Positions 46,058 through 55,148 are shown, counted from the first letter of the stretch. The stretch: 64,000 nt of DNA from Stutzerimonas azotifigens DSM 17556 (GCF_000425625.1 NZ_KE384415.1:41061-105060), one strand, 5' to 3'. Translations and numbers: made by a program. Notes: a model not told the origin generated them from the letters alone.

Positions 46058-46971
46058 ACTCTTTCCTTCGGCTCGTCGAGCCCCGGCAATGCCTGGTCGA
46101 CCTCGACCGGGCGTGCCGCGGGTGCCTGCTTGAGCCGGCTGGCGGCGAGGCTGGCGAGAATGATCAGCGCGCCGCCGACGAGCATGCGCACCGTCGGTTC
46201 CTCGTTGAACAGCCACCAGGCGATGGCGATGCCGTACACCGGTTCGAGCGCGAAGATCACCGCGGTGGTGCGGGCGTTGAGCACGCGCAGGCTGGCGACG
46301 AACAGGCTGTGCGCGAGGCCGGTGCAGAGCACGCCGAGCATGCCGATCCACAGCCAGTCCGACGCGGCCACCTGCGGGACGCCGGCGGCGGCGAAGGGGG
46401 CCAGCGCCAGGACGATGGCGAGGTTCTGCCACAGCGCCGCCTGCACCGGGTCGACGCCGCGCGTGCTGGCGCGATTGAGCAGCGAGAGGATGGCGAACAT
46501 CAGGCCCGAGGCGATGCCGTAGAGCAGGCCGAGCGTGGCGTCGCTGGCCAGGTCCATCGAGGGCGTGACCAGTGCCAGCCCGAGGCACACCAGCCCCACC
46601 AGGGCGAATTCGAGCGGCCGGGTGCGTTCGCGGAACAGGGTGCCTTCGAGCAGGATGGTGAAGGCCGGGAAGCTGGCGAAACCCAGCGTGGCGATGCCGA
46701 CGCCGGCGATCTTCACGGAGGCGAAGAAGGTCAGCCAGTGACCGCCGAGCAGCAGGCCGGCGAGCAGCAGGCTGCCGCGCTGGCGCCAGCGCAGCGTGGC
46801 GGCGCCGCTGCGCAGCACGAGGCCGGCGATGGCCAGGGCGAGCAGGGCGAAGCCCGCGCGACCGAAGGTGATGGTCAGCGGCGTGGCGGCGGCGAGTTTG
46901 CCGAACACGCCGGCAAGGCCGAACAGCAGGGCGCCGAGGTGGATGGACAGCAGGGCGTGGCGGCGCGTCAT
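46042..46971 (-). CDS. EamA-family (DMT) transporter
   Basis: A 309-residue, ten-helix protein formed by two EamA repeats; the first begins SIHLGALLFGLAGVFGKLAAA and the second AALWQNLAIVLALAP with ALEPVYGIAIAWWLFNE. Members export amino acids or metabolites. The ATG at 46971 overlaps the stop of the CsaA-like gene by four bases, so the two are coupled. Substrate unknown. Confidence 0.88.
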   Translation of the reverse strand: MTRRHALLSIHLGALLFGLAGVFGKLAAATPLTITFGRAGFALLALAIAGLVLRSGAATLRWRQRGSLLLAGLLLGGHWLTFFASVKIAGVGIATLGFASFPAFTILLEGTLFRERTRPLEFALVGLVCLGLALVTPSMDLASDATLGLLYGIASGLMFAILSLLNRASTRGVDPVQAALWQNLAIVLALAPFAAAGVPQVAASDWLWIGMLGVLCTGLAHSLFVASLRVLNARTTAVIFALEPVYGIAIAWWLFNEEPTVRMLVGGALIILASLAASRLKQAPAARPVEVDQALPGLDEPKERVQRSL

Positions 46972-47297
46972 GCCAGTCGTGCCCCGTTGGGCAGCGGCCG
47001 GTCGAAGCCGGCCAGGACCACGCGCTGCTGTTCGTCGTAGGCGCCGGTCACCAGCACGTCCGAGCGGACCCCGGCGATGCGCTTGGGTGCGAAGTTGCAG
47101 ACGCACAGCACCTGGCGGCCGATCAGCTCGCCGGGGGTGTAATGGGCGGTGATCTGCGCGCTGGAGGCCTTGACTCCCAGCGGCCCGAGGTCGACCTCGA
47201 GCACGTAGGCGGGCTTGTGCGCCTTCTCGTTGAGGCGGGCGCTGAGCAGGGTCCCGACGCGCAGTTCGACGCGCTCGAAATCGGACCAGTCGATCAT
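46968..47297 (-). CDS. CsaA-like tRNA-binding domain protein
   Basis: A 109-residue protein with one tRNA-binding OB-fold: DFERVELRVGTLLSARLNE, YVLEVDLGPLGVKASSAQI and GRQVLCVCNFAPKRIAGVRS. It resembles CsaA (a secretion chaperone in Bacillus) and the C-terminus of MetRS. ATG at 47297 is the family start. It overlaps the EamA gene and lies 73 bp after an AraC gene, all in one direction. Role uncertain. Confidence 0.88.
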   Translation of the reverse strand: MIDWSDFERVELRVGTLLSARLNEKAHKPAYVLEVDLGPLGVKASSAQITAHYTPGELIGRQVLCVCNFAPKRIAGVRSDVLVTGAYDEQQRVVLAGFDRPLPNGARLA

Positions 47298-47370
47298 GTC
47301 CACGAGTTGTCCTTGGAATTCGGCAGGGGGAAGCGAATGCTCGCAGCCGCGGGCCTTGCTGTCTGTCGCA

Positions 47371-48138
47371 TCAGTGGCCGGATTTGTCGCGCGCCTCTCG
47401 TCGCAGGCTTCGTGGCGTACAGCCGAAGGCGCGGACCAGTGCCGCGGTGAAGGCACTCTGCGAGGCGTAGCCCACCTGCGTGGCAATCTCGCCCACCGGC
47501 AGGGCGGTGTCGCGCAGCAATTCGCGGCCGCGCTGCAGGCGCCGCTGGCGGACGAAGGCAATCGGCGTGGCGCCGGTTTCCTCGAGAAAGCGCGCATGCA
47601 GGCGCGACACCGACAGCCCGGCCTGCAGCGCCAGGTCCTCGACTGCCAGCGGGTGCGCCAGGTGCCGGTCGATGTAATGGTAGAGGGCTTCCAGCGTGGC
47701 GCGCGGCGCCGGGGGCGGCAGGCGGCGCTCGCGCACCAGGGTGGTCAGCAGCAGGGCCGCGCCCTGCTGGGCGATCGCCGGGTCATGCAGTGCGCTGGCG
47801 GCGAGCCAGCCGACCAGTTGCTGCTGGCTGGCGTCGAGCGCCAGGGTACCGGGGCGCTCCAGCAGGCGCAGGCCGTCGTCGGCATGCTCGCCGAGACGTT
47901 CGCGCAGCCAGGGTTCGCCGGGCAGGTCGAGCACCAGGCAATCGCTGCCGAGCCGACTGTCGCAGGCGTGGTGCGCCCGCTCGGGAATCACCGCCATCAT
48001 CTGCCGCAGCACCTGGTTGCCGTGTCCGTCCACCTCCATGTCGAGCCGCCCGTGCAGGCCGAACACCAGCTGCACGTGCGAATGGCTGTGGGCGATCACC
48101 TCTCGGGTGTAGCGGCGCAGGGAAAGGATCGGGCGCAC
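47371..48138 (-). CDS. AraC-family regulator with cupin sensor
   Basis: A 255-residue regulator. The N-terminal domain is cupin-like (HSHSHVQLVFGLHGRLDMEV with His metal-type positions). The C-terminal AraC domain shows LAVEDLALQAGLSVSRLHARF and IATQVGYASQSAFTAAL. I chose the GTG at 48138 because it gives VRPILSLRRY, the usual family start; an ATG at 48225 adds 29 residues with no such match. It probably controls the CsaA-like and EamA genes downstream. Confidence 0.85.
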   Translation of the reverse strand: MRPILSLRRYTREVIAHSHSHVQLVFGLHGRLDMEVDGHGNQVLRQMMAVIPERAHHACDSRLGSDCLVLDLPGEPWLRERLGEHADDGLRLLERPGTLALDASQQQLVGWLAASALHDPAIAQQGAALLLTTLVRERRLPPPAPRATLEALYHYIDRHLAHPLAVEDLALQAGLSVSRLHARFLEETGATPIAFVRQRRLQRGRELLRDTALPVGEIATQVGYASQSAFTAALVRAFGCTPRSLRREARDKSGH

Positions 48139-48363
48139 GGTGGGGCACTCTCTGACGGATGCACCAGTGTAGCGCAGCAGGCGGCCGTCGGCGTTCACCG
48201 GCGCGAACGCTGCAAGGATCGGCATATCGGCACGAACGACCCGAGCGGATGGCCGGTGTGCACGAGGGCAACAAACATCCCGGCGAACGTCTTTATGTCT
48301 ATGAGATCAGCGACAATCCAACGGCCCCGGCCGCATCGATACCTCCGCATGGCTCCACCGGCC

Positions 48364-48789
48364 TCAACGGTATCCGGCATTCCCTTCCTGCACCTGGCCC
48401 GGCCTGTCGATGACGATTCGGGCGCGCAGCCAGCGGGCGAACTCGGCTTGCTCGATGGAGCCTTCGGCCAGGCCGATCATGACGGTATATTTTTCTTCGT
48501 CGCTGGCGACCAGCTTGCAATTGTTGAGCTGAAGGAAGACCCGATAGCAGACATGCGCTGTGCGTTTGTTGCCGTCGACGAAGGGATGGTTGCGGGCCAG
48601 ACCGAAGGCCAGGCTGGCGGCGAGATCGGCCAGATCCGGCGCCGGTTCGCCGTAGGCGTGGAGCTGCTGCGGTCGGGCCAGCGCCGAGTCGAGCAGGCCT
48701 TCGTCGCGTATGCCGCTGCCGCCGCCGTGCTCGGCCAGTTGACGGTCGTGAATGGCCAGCGCCAGCGCCTTGCCGATCCAGACGATCAT
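48364..48789 (-). CDS. Doc-type (Fic fold) toxin
   Basis: A 141-residue Fic/Doc protein. The active loop HPFVDGNKRTA starts at His68. Like phage P1 Doc it has a shortened Fic fold, with the typical opening IVWIGKALALAIHDRQL and GIRDEGLLDSALARP. Doc inactivates elongation factor EF-Tu by phosphorylation. It begins 10 bp after the AbrB-like antitoxin gene; the active motif is complete, so an antitoxin is needed. The ATG at 48789 is the family start. Confidence 0.88.
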   Translation of the reverse strand: MIVWIGKALALAIHDRQLAEHGGGSGIRDEGLLDSALARPQQLHAYGEPAPDLADLAASLAFGLARNHPFVDGNKRTAHVCYRVFLQLNNCKLVASDEEKYTVMIGLAEGSIEQAEFARWLRARIVIDRPGQVQEGNAGYR

Positions 48790-48799
48790 GCTGCGATCC

Positions 48800-49021
48800 T
48801 CATTGCGCCAGCTTGTGCAGAACCTGCCGGTCTTCGCGCATGATCCGCTCGGCCACTTCCATCTGTTCGGCCAGCGTGGGGTCGAATACGCTGAGCTTGA
48901 GCCCGTCCGGCGTTTCCAGGGCGTACAGCTCGTCTCCCTTCTCCAGGCGCAGGCGCGCCAGTAGTTCCTTGGGCAGGATGACACCGGCGGAATTGCCGAT
49001 GGAGGTGATCTTGAGCTTCAT
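48800..49021 (-). CDS. AbrB/MazE-type antitoxin
   Basis: A 73-residue protein with an AbrB swapped-hairpin domain: KITSIGNSAGVILPKELLAR at residues 4-23, then KGDELYALETPDG. The acidic C-terminal tail probably wraps and neutralises the Doc-type toxin. Its partner in the classic system is Phd, so this is the AbrB-Doc combination. GGGAGGAG precedes the ATG. It is expected to repress its own promoter, where an inverted repeat lies at 49041-49060. Confidence 0.88.
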   Translation of the reverse strand: MKLKITSIGNSAGVILPKELLARLRLEKGDELYALETPDGLKLSVFDPTLAEQMEVAERIMREDRQVLHKLAQ

Positions 49022-49040
49022 GGGAGGAGTCTCCGTTGGC

Positions 49041-49060
49041 GTTAGTACGGATGGTATAAC
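49041..49060. promoter_or_regulatory. inverted repeat upstream of the antitoxin gene
   Basis: gttagtacggatggtataac is a near-perfect inverted repeat (gttagtac / gtataac, one base missing) about 20-39 bp before the antitoxin ATG, in the promoter. It is the natural candidate operator for self-repression. Confidence 0.55.
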
Positions 49061-49120
49061 CGAGGCCGGCGCCGTGCAATGGAGCTTGAACGGGCGCTAC
49101 GCCGGGGGCTGATATACCCG

Positions 49121-49201
49121 TAGGGCGGGCTTCAGCCCACCGCAAGCCGGACGAATAACAATGGTGGGCTGAAGCGGAACGCCGCCCGGCCCTCCCTACG
49201 A
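49121..49201. repeat. dispersed repeat (family D), copy 2
   Basis: Contains gtagggcgggcttcagcccac and ggtgggctgaagcggaacgc, arms matching the copy at 45147-45222 in a different arrangement. It lies between the antitoxin promoter and the end of cyaB. Confidence 0.65.
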
Positions 49202-49262
49202 CGGGAGTCGCAGCGTTCCGTCACAGCGATGCCCTCGGGCGGATGCCAGGCTGGCAGGTCGC

Positions 49263-50651
49263 TCAGAGGATGACTTTGTCGCGCAGCTTTTCGGCCGCCT
49301 GCTGCAGCGCCTGGATGACCCGCTCCTTGTCGAAGTTCTGCACGCCGTTGGTGTCCAGGTACATGGAGAAGCCGGGCAGTTCGTGCTCGACGTAGCTGGA
49401 CGTGGCGCCGAGATCGCGGCGGAAGTCGACCACCTGGTAGATCTGCACCGGGCGGGAGAAGCCCTTGACGCTGATCTGGCCCTTGTCGCGGCACATGATC
49501 ACGTCGCGCACCAGCGAGTAGGTCTCGTGGGAAATGAGAATCTCGCCGGCCTCGGCGGCGCTTTCCAGGCGGCTGGCGAGGTTCACTTCGCGGCCGATGA
49601 TGGTGTAGTCCATGCGGGTGTCGGCGCCGAAGTTGCCCACGGTGCAGTAGCCGGTGTTGATGCCCATGCGGATCTCCATGGGCTTGGTGATGCCGCGCGC
49701 GCGCCAGTGCTGGCGCAGCACCTTCATGTGCTTGCGCATGGCGATGGCCATGGAGACCGCCGCCACCGCGTCCTTCTTGGCGCCCTGCGTGGTGGGGTCA
49801 CCGAAGAAGATCATCACGCAGTCGCCGACGAACTTGTCGATGGTGCCGCCGTATTTCAGGGCGATCTTCGACATTTCGTTGAGGTAGTTGTTGAGCAGGT
49901 CGGTCAGCGCCTCGGCTTCAAGCTCCTCGGAAAGCTCGGTGAAGCCCTTGATGTCGGAAAAGAACACCGACATCTTTTTGCGCTGCGTTTCCAGGCGCAC
50001 ATGCCGCTTGCCGCTGAAGATGGATTCCCACACCTGCGGCGACAGGTACTTGGCCAGGTTGCGCGCCAGCCGCGCCGCCTTCGCCTGTTCGGCCTCGATG
50101 ACCCGCCGCGCCTGCGCCAGGTGCAGCTCCTGCTTGTTCACGTAGTAGGCGGCGACGAAGACGTAGAGGGTGGCGAAGGCCAGGCTGGCGATCGCCACCA
50201 GGGTGTCGGTCGGGGCCTTGAACTGCAGGGGCACCACCAGCAGGGTCAGGCCGGCGCCGGCCAGCGTGGCCAGCAGGCCGATCATCAGGCGCCGCACGCC
50301 GCCGTCGATCAGCGCGCTGAAGCCGAGGATGAGTACGAAGACGAAGCTCGGCACCGGGCTGAAGCCGAGCAGCGCCATGGCCGCGCCCGCGTTGAGGCCG
50401 TCGAGGCAGAGCAGCACCTGCGCGGTGCGCTCGGCGTGTTCGCGGCGGAAGCGGTAACTCAGGTGATAGGCGAGGTGGGGGTAGAGCAGGGCATAGGGAA
50501 CCAGCCACAGCTGGTCCATCGAGTAGAACTGGGTGTGGGTGCCCGCAGCCAGCCCGGCCGCACACGCCAGGTAGCCGAGCACGCGGGAGTAATACTCGCG
50601 CAGGGGGCGCGAAGCGAGCCCCTTGCGTCGATCACCTAAGACGAAGGTCAT
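49263..50651 (-). CDS. cyaB: class III adenylate cyclase with MASE2 domain, CyaB
   Basis: A 462-residue membrane enzyme. The first 200 residues are a six-helix MASE2 sensor (LVPYALLYPHLAYHLSYRFR is typical). The cyclase domain follows with VFFSDIKGFTELSEEL (metal Asp), KFVGDCVMIFFGDP and GINTGYCTVGNFG, and an insert typical of CyaB. It makes cAMP from ATP; in P. aeruginosa the homologue feeds the Vfr pathway that controls type III secretion and pili. ATG at 50651 is taken from the MTFVLGDRRKG start of the family. The length is close to the P. aeruginosa protein as I recall it. Confidence 0.92.
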   Translation of the reverse strand: MTFVLGDRRKGLASRPLREYYSRVLGYLACAAGLAAGTHTQFYSMDQLWLVPYALLYPHLAYHLSYRFRREHAERTAQVLLCLDGLNAGAAMALLGFSPVPSFVFVLILGFSALIDGGVRRLMIGLLATLAGAGLTLLVVPLQFKAPTDTLVAIASLAFATLYVFVAAYYVNKQELHLAQARRVIEAEQAKAARLARNLAKYLSPQVWESIFSGKRHVRLETQRKKMSVFFSDIKGFTELSEELEAEALTDLLNNYLNEMSKIALKYGGTIDKFVGDCVMIFFGDPTTQGAKKDAVAAVSMAIAMRKHMKVLRQHWRARGITKPMEIRMGINTGYCTVGNFGADTRMDYTIIGREVNLASRLESAAEAGEILISHETYSLVRDVIMCRDKGQISVKGFSRPVQIYQVVDFRRDLGATSSYVEHELPGFSMYLDTNGVQNFDKERVIQALQQAAEKLRDKVIL

Positions 50652-50817
50652 GATGTCTCTCGATCCCTGATTTCTACCGACGCTTATTCGCTGCGTCTTG
50701 CGTGCCGGCATGATAGCGCTAGCTCGAATGGGCGCGATCATAGCGAAGCGGCTTGCGAACGCCAAATTATCTACGCCGAAAAGCCGTCGGACCGGTTGCC
50801 GGCGAGCGAGAACGGTA

Positions 50818-51656
50818 TCAGCCGGCCTTTCGATAGAGGGAGCGTCTGGGGGCGGCGAACACCCGGCGCAGCATCGGCTCGAAGAATTCCAGCGGCAGGC
50901 TGTCGTACGCCGGATCGAAGGCGGCGGCATCGTACCTGGCGCAGAATTCGGCGGTGCGCTGGTACAGCGGGTGGCCGTCGAACTGCTCGCGCAGATGCCG
51001 ATCCATGCCCAGGTGGTGGAAAAAGTAGTAGCCCTGGAACACCCCGTGCTTTTCCACCATCCAGTGGTTTTCCTCGCTGACGAACGGCTTGAGAATCGCC
51101 GCCGCGATGTCCGGATGGTTGTAGGAGCCTAGGGTCTGTTGCCATTTCGTTTGCGGCCGCGCCGGAGCCTGTTTTTGCGCGAGGCAAGGCACGAGGAGCG
51201 AAGTTTGGTCATTCCAAATAAGCGACGAGTAACGCCGCATCGCGCAAAAGCAGGCCCGTCCCGTAGGGTTGCGCGGCAAATGGCGCCATGCGGTGTTGCG
51301 GGACTTGGCAAGGGATCACCATTGCCTGCGTCCCGCGCCTGGCCTGGCGCCATTTGACGCGGCAACGCGGCTCGCGACGAAACGGCAACAGACCCTAGGG
51401 TATCGCCGATGTCATGCAGCAGCGCGCAGACCACGTATTCCTCGTCGCGGCCGTCTCGGTGCGCGCGCGTAGCGGTCTGCAGCGAATGGGTCAGGCGGTC
51501 CACCGGGAAGCCGCCGAAGTCGCCGTCGAGCAGCTGGAGGTGGGCGAGGATGCGGTCGGGCAACTGCCTGGCATAGCCGCCGAAGTCCCGGGCGATGATG
51601 GCCCAGTCGTCGGCGGTGCCGTCCTGCATGTGGGTGAAGCGGGCGCGGGCGGTCAT
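50818..51656 (-). pseudogene. HD-domain protein gene split by a MITE
   Basis: The first part (51656 down to about 51395) encodes MTARARFTHMQDGTADDW through CALLHDIGDTL, with the HD motif of a phosphohydrolase. The second (51128 down to 50818) continues with SYNHPDIAAAILKPFV and ends in RRSLYRKAG in another frame. Removing the 262-bp element and one copy of ctag gives exactly 573 bases, an uninterrupted 190-residue protein. The insertion is +266 bases and thus shifts the frame. Before interruption it was an HD-domain metal-dependent phosphohydrolase of unknown substrate. Confidence 0.88.
51133..51394. mobile_element. 262-bp MITE with 18-bp terminal inverted repeats
   Basis: The ends read ggtctgttgccatttcgt and, on the other strand, ggtctgttgccgtttcgt (one mismatch). 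ctag is duplicated on both sides (51129-51132 and 51395-51398). The inside has no credible gene, but carries further inverted sequence (tggcgccatttgacgcgg against the left-side caaatggcgcca). It needs a transposase in trans. It has split an HD-domain gene. Confidence 0.88.
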
Positions 51657-51699
51657 CGGCTGTTCTCTTTGTTGTTGTCGATCGGTGGTGCGCTCGGGC

Positions 51700-52020
51700 T
51701 CAGAAGCGGATGCGCCCGGTGAGGATGTCCCTGAACATCACCCAGTCGCCCATGAGACTGTAGAGCGGGTACTGGAAGGTCGCCGGGCGGTTCTTCTCGA
51801 ACACGAAGTGCCCGACCCAGGCAAAACCGTAGCCGACCACGGGCAACGCCAGCAACCACAGCCACTGGCCGCTCCACAGGGCGTAGGCGAGGAGGGCCAG
51901 CACCAGCAGGCTGCCGATGAAATGCAGCCGGCGGCAGGTCTGGTTGCGATGCTCCTCGAGATAGAACGGGTAGAAATCGGCGAAGCGGGTGAAGCGGCGC
52001 TCGGCGCTCTGCGTGCTCAT
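51700..52020 (-). CDS. DUF962 (Mpo1-like) membrane protein
   Basis: A 106-residue membrane protein of the Mpo1/YGL010w type. It has the signature FADFYPFYLEEHRNQTCRRL followed by two or three helices (FIGSLLVLALLAYALW, WLLALPVVGYGFAWVGHFVF) and FEKNRPATFQYPLYSLMGDW. Yeast Mpo1 is a dioxygenase acting on 2-hydroxy fatty acids; conserved His (HRNQ, GHF) could bind iron. The bacterial function is not established. ATG at 52020 has AGGAG upstream. Divergent from the AraC gene. Confidence 0.88.
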   Translation of the reverse strand: MSTQSAERRFTRFADFYPFYLEEHRNQTCRRLHFIGSLLVLALLAYALWSGQWLWLLALPVVGYGFAWVGHFVFEKNRPATFQYPLYSLMGDWVMFRDILTGRIRF

Positions 52021-52137
52021 GGCGCACCTCCTGTCATTGTTCTTGGAGTCTAGGTCGAGTGGCTTTGGAGGCCAGTGACAATGCGAGACAGTCTAGTATC
52101 CTTCGTCGCCAGGCCGGACGATCAGAAGAACAATGTA

Positions 52138-53139
52138 ATGACCGAGCGCACCACATCTTCGAGCTGGGCCCTGGCGATCGTCCGTGCGCTGGAGGCCGGC
52201 GGTGTCGACTGCCGCGGGCTGTTCGCCGAACTCGGGATGGACTACGCCGCGCTGGCCGACCCGGACGCGCGCTTTCCGCAGGACGGCATGACCCGCCTCT
52301 GGCTGCGGGCGGTGGAGGTGTCCGGCAATCCGGCGATCGGCCTGAACATGGGCCGTGAACGGCATCCCGGCGCGCTCAGCGTCGTCGAGTACGCGATGAT
52401 GTCGAGCCGCAATCTCTGCGAGGGCTACACCCGGCTGGTACGCTTCCAGCGCATCGTCGCCGAGGGTGCTGACCTCGACTTCCGGCCCCTGGGCGACCGC
52501 TACGCGCTGATCCTGACCATCCATGGCGACCGTCTGCCGCCAGCCCGGCAGAGCGGCGAGGCGTCGCTGGCCAGTGCGCTGGCCTTCTGCCGCTGGCTGA
52601 CCGGCAAACCGATCGAACCGCTGGAGGTGCGTCTGCAGGGCGAGCCGCCGCACGACCTGGCGCCCTACCAGGCGCTGTTTCGCGCGCCGCTGCGCTTCAA
52701 CGCACCGCATTACGCCCTGGTGTTCCGCCGGTGCGACATGGAGGCGCCGTTGCCGACGGCCAACGAGGCGCTGGCGCGCCTGCACGACCGCTTCGCCGGC
52801 GACTACCTGGCACGTTTCTCCGGCAGCCGGGTGACCCACCAGGTGCGCCAGGTGCTGTGCCGGCTGATGCCGCAGGGCGAACCGAAGCGCGAGGCGGTGG
52901 CGGGCTTGCTGCACCTGTCGCAGCGCACGCTGCAGCGCCGCCTGCAGGACGAGGGCACCAGCTACCAGCAGCTGCTGGACGACACCCGGCGAGAGCTGGC
53001 CGACCAGTACCTGGCCCAGCCGGGCCTGACCCTGCTGGAGATTGCCTACCTGCTCGGCTTCGCCGATCCGAGCAACTTCTTCCGCGCCTTCAGGCGCTGG
53101 TTCGGCGTCACGCCCGGGGAATACCGCGCGCGCCTCTGA
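52138..53139 (+). CDS. AraC-family regulator, OruR/ArgR-like type
   Basis: A 333-residue regulator with an N-terminal arabinose-binding-like domain (DYAALADPDARFPQDGMTRL) and a C-terminal AraC domain (AVAGLLHLSQRTLQRRLQDE, LLEIAYLLGFADPSNFFRAF). The ATG at 52138 is preferred; a start at 52081 adds 19 residues and overlaps the promoter. The protein length fits this group (about 335). The target is probably in the neighbourhood, perhaps the divergent DUF962 gene. Confidence 0.88.
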   Translation: MTERTTSSSWALAIVRALEAGGVDCRGLFAELGMDYAALADPDARFPQDGMTRLWLRAVEVSGNPAIGLNMGRERHPGALSVVEYAMMSSRNLCEGYTRLVRFQRIVAEGADLDFRPLGDRYALILTIHGDRLPPARQSGEASLASALAFCRWLTGKPIEPLEVRLQGEPPHDLAPYQALFRAPLRFNAPHYALVFRRCDMEAPLPTANEALARLHDRFAGDYLARFSGSRVTHQVRQVLCRLMPQGEPKREAVAGLLHLSQRTLQRRLQDEGTSYQQLLDDTRRELADQYLAQPGLTLLEIAYLLGFADPSNFFRAFRRWFGVTPGEYRARL

Positions 53140-53143
53140 AGCC

Positions 53144-54595
53144 TCAGTGTTTCCAGAAGGCGCGGGTGAGCAGCACCAGCACGGTGATGATCTCCAGGCG
53201 GCCGAGCAGCATGCCGGCCGACAGCAGCCACTTGGCGGCATCCGGCAGGGTGGCGAAGGTGCCGGCCGGGCCGATCACCGGGCCGAGCCCGGGGCCGACG
53301 TTGCACACCGCGGTGGCAGCGCCGGTCAGCGCGGTGATCGGATCCAGCCCCAGCAGGGCCAGCGACAGCGCCAGCACACCGATGGTGATGGTGAAGAAGA
53401 ACGAGAAGGTCAGGATCGAGCGGACGATCTCTTCGTCGAGGTTGTGCCCGTTGTACTGCTGCTTGATCACCGCGCGCGGGTGCACCAGCTGCTGCAGGTA
53501 GGCGCGCAGCAGGCTGTAGGCGACCTGGAAGCGGAACACCTTCAGCCCCCCGGAGGTCGAGCCCGAGCAGCCGCCGATGAAGGTCAGGTAGAAGAAGGCG
53601 AGGATGGCGAAGTCGCCCCACTGCGTGTAGTCGCCGAGGGCGAAGCCGGTGGTGCTCACCACCGAGACGACGTTGAGTGTGACGATGCGCAGGGCGTCGA
53701 GGAAGGCGAAGTCCGAGTGCATCCAGTACCACAGGGCGAACAGCAGGCAGATCGCGGCCATGCCGCCGACGAACCCGCGCACCTGCTGGTCCCTGAGCAG
53801 GGCATAGCGGTTTCCGCGCACGGTGGAGACCATCAGCATGAACGGCAGGCCGCCGAGGGTCATGAAGACAATGGCGGTCCAGTGCGCGGCCGGGCTGAAA
53901 TGGGCCATCGAGGCGTCGGAGGTCGAATAGCCGCCGGTGGCGATGGTGGTCATCGCGTGGTTGATCGCCTCGAACGGCGTCATGCCGCTCAGCCAGTAGC
54001 ACAGGCCGCAGAGGAAGGTCAGCGCCAGGTAGATCGCCAGGATCAGCTTGGCCATCACGTGCGAGCGCGGCAGGGCCTTCTGCGACCAGTCGGACGACTC
54101 GGTCTGGAACAGCCGCATGCCGCCGATGCGCAGCAGCGGCAGGATGGCCACCGCCATGCCGATGAAGCCGATGCCGCCCAGCCACTGCAGCATCGAACGC
54201 CACATCAGCAGGCCCGGCGAGGTGTCGTCGAGGCCCACCAGCACCGTGGAGCCGGTAGTGGTGATGCCGGACATGGTCTCGAAGAAGGCGTCGGTGTAGC
54301 TGATGTGCTGGATCAGCATCATCGGCAGCGCGGCGAAGCAGCAGACCACCAGCCAGCTGATGGTGGTCAGGAAGTACATGTCGCGCGGGCGCAGCAGGGT
54401 CAGCGTCGGCCGGCCGGGTACCACCAGCGCCATGCCGCTCATGAAGGTGATGAGGCTGCCCCAGAGAAAGGCCTCGAGGTCGTCGGTGCGCTCGAATACC
54501 ACCAGGGTCAGCATGGGGATGACCATGCTGACGGCGAGGGTGATGAGGAAGATGCCGAGGATGAATCCGATGATGCGCAGCGTCGGCAGAGGCAT
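53144..54595 (-). CDS. trkH: Trk potassium uptake protein TrkH
   Basis: A 483-residue K+ channel subunit. All four selectivity-filter loops are visible: GITTTGSTV, TTIATGGYSTSD, VSVVSTTGFALGD and AVCNVGPGLG. Ten helices with four P-loops are expected. It is gated by the TrkA protein encoded elsewhere. Its stop is four bases from the end of the AraC gene (convergent). Confidence 0.95.
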   Translation of the reverse strand: MPLPTLRIIGFILGIFLITLAVSMVIPMLTLVVFERTDDLEAFLWGSLITFMSGMALVVPGRPTLTLLRPRDMYFLTTISWLVVCCFAALPMMLIQHISYTDAFFETMSGITTTGSTVLVGLDDTSPGLLMWRSMLQWLGGIGFIGMAVAILPLLRIGGMRLFQTESSDWSQKALPRSHVMAKLILAIYLALTFLCGLCYWLSGMTPFEAINHAMTTIATGGYSTSDASMAHFSPAAHWTAIVFMTLGGLPFMLMVSTVRGNRYALLRDQQVRGFVGGMAAICLLFALWYWMHSDFAFLDALRIVTLNVVSVVSTTGFALGDYTQWGDFAILAFFYLTFIGGCSGSTSGGLKVFRFQVAYSLLRAYLQQLVHPRAVIKQQYNGHNLDEEIVRSILTFSFFFTITIGVLALSLALLGLDPITALTGAATAVCNVGPGLGPVIGPAGTFATLPDAAKWLLSAGMLLGRLEIITVLVLLTRAFWKH

Positions 54596-54776
54596 GGGAG
54601 CGGCTCGGCGAAAAAGAGGGCGCCAATTCTACCCGCGTCCCCCTGCCTGTAAACCGGTCGCGGGCCCTGCCCGGCGAGGCGTTGGGAGCGGCGACGGCCG
54701 GCCTCTTCACAAGCGTTCGCCGCTCAATAGAATAGCCGCCCGGGCGCCGGCCTTTTCCGGTTTCTGAGTAGCCTCC

Positions 54777-55148
54777 ATGTCCGTCGAGAATCCCTGCCTC
54801 ACCTGTGGTGCCTGCTGTGCATATTTTCGTGTGTCTTTCTATTGGGGCGAGTGCGCCTCCAGCGGGGGGACCGTGCCGGACCACCTCACCGTGCAGGTGA
54901 GTCCCTACCATGTGGCCATGCTCGGCACCGAGTCCAAGCCGGCGCGCTGCGTCGGCCTGATGGGCGACGTGGGCTGCGGCGTTCGCTGCACGATGTACGA
55001 GCAGCGGTCGACGACCTGCCGGGAGTTCGAGGCGTCCTGGGAGAACGGGCAGCACAACGCCCATTGCGATGCGGCGCGAGCGGCCCACGGGCTGCCGCCG
55101 TTGACGCCGCCGCTGCAGCCGCACCTTTCGCCGGATCGGGTGGCCTGA
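54777..55148 (+). CDS. YkgJ family cysteine cluster protein
   Basis: A 123-residue protein with the YkgJ set of cysteines: CLTCGACC near the start (7-14), CVGL and CGVRCTMYEQR in the middle, and CREF near position 80. It probably binds a metal, zinc or Fe-S. The biochemical role is unknown. ATG at 54777 follows gtagcctcc, a weak site. The gene order trkH-YkgJ-nitroreductase fits other pseudomonads from memory. Confidence 0.88.
   Translation: MSVENPCLTCGACCAYFRVSFYWGECASSGGTVPDHLTVQVSPYHVAMLGTESKPARCVGLMGDVGCGVRCTMYEQRSTTCREFEASWENGQHNAHCDAARAAHGLPPLTPPLQPHLSPDRVA

Noticed and set aside
51133-51394. Possible small gene within the MITE
   Set aside because: Frames inside are short and start in the inverted repeats; the element shows the features of a non-autonomous insertion.
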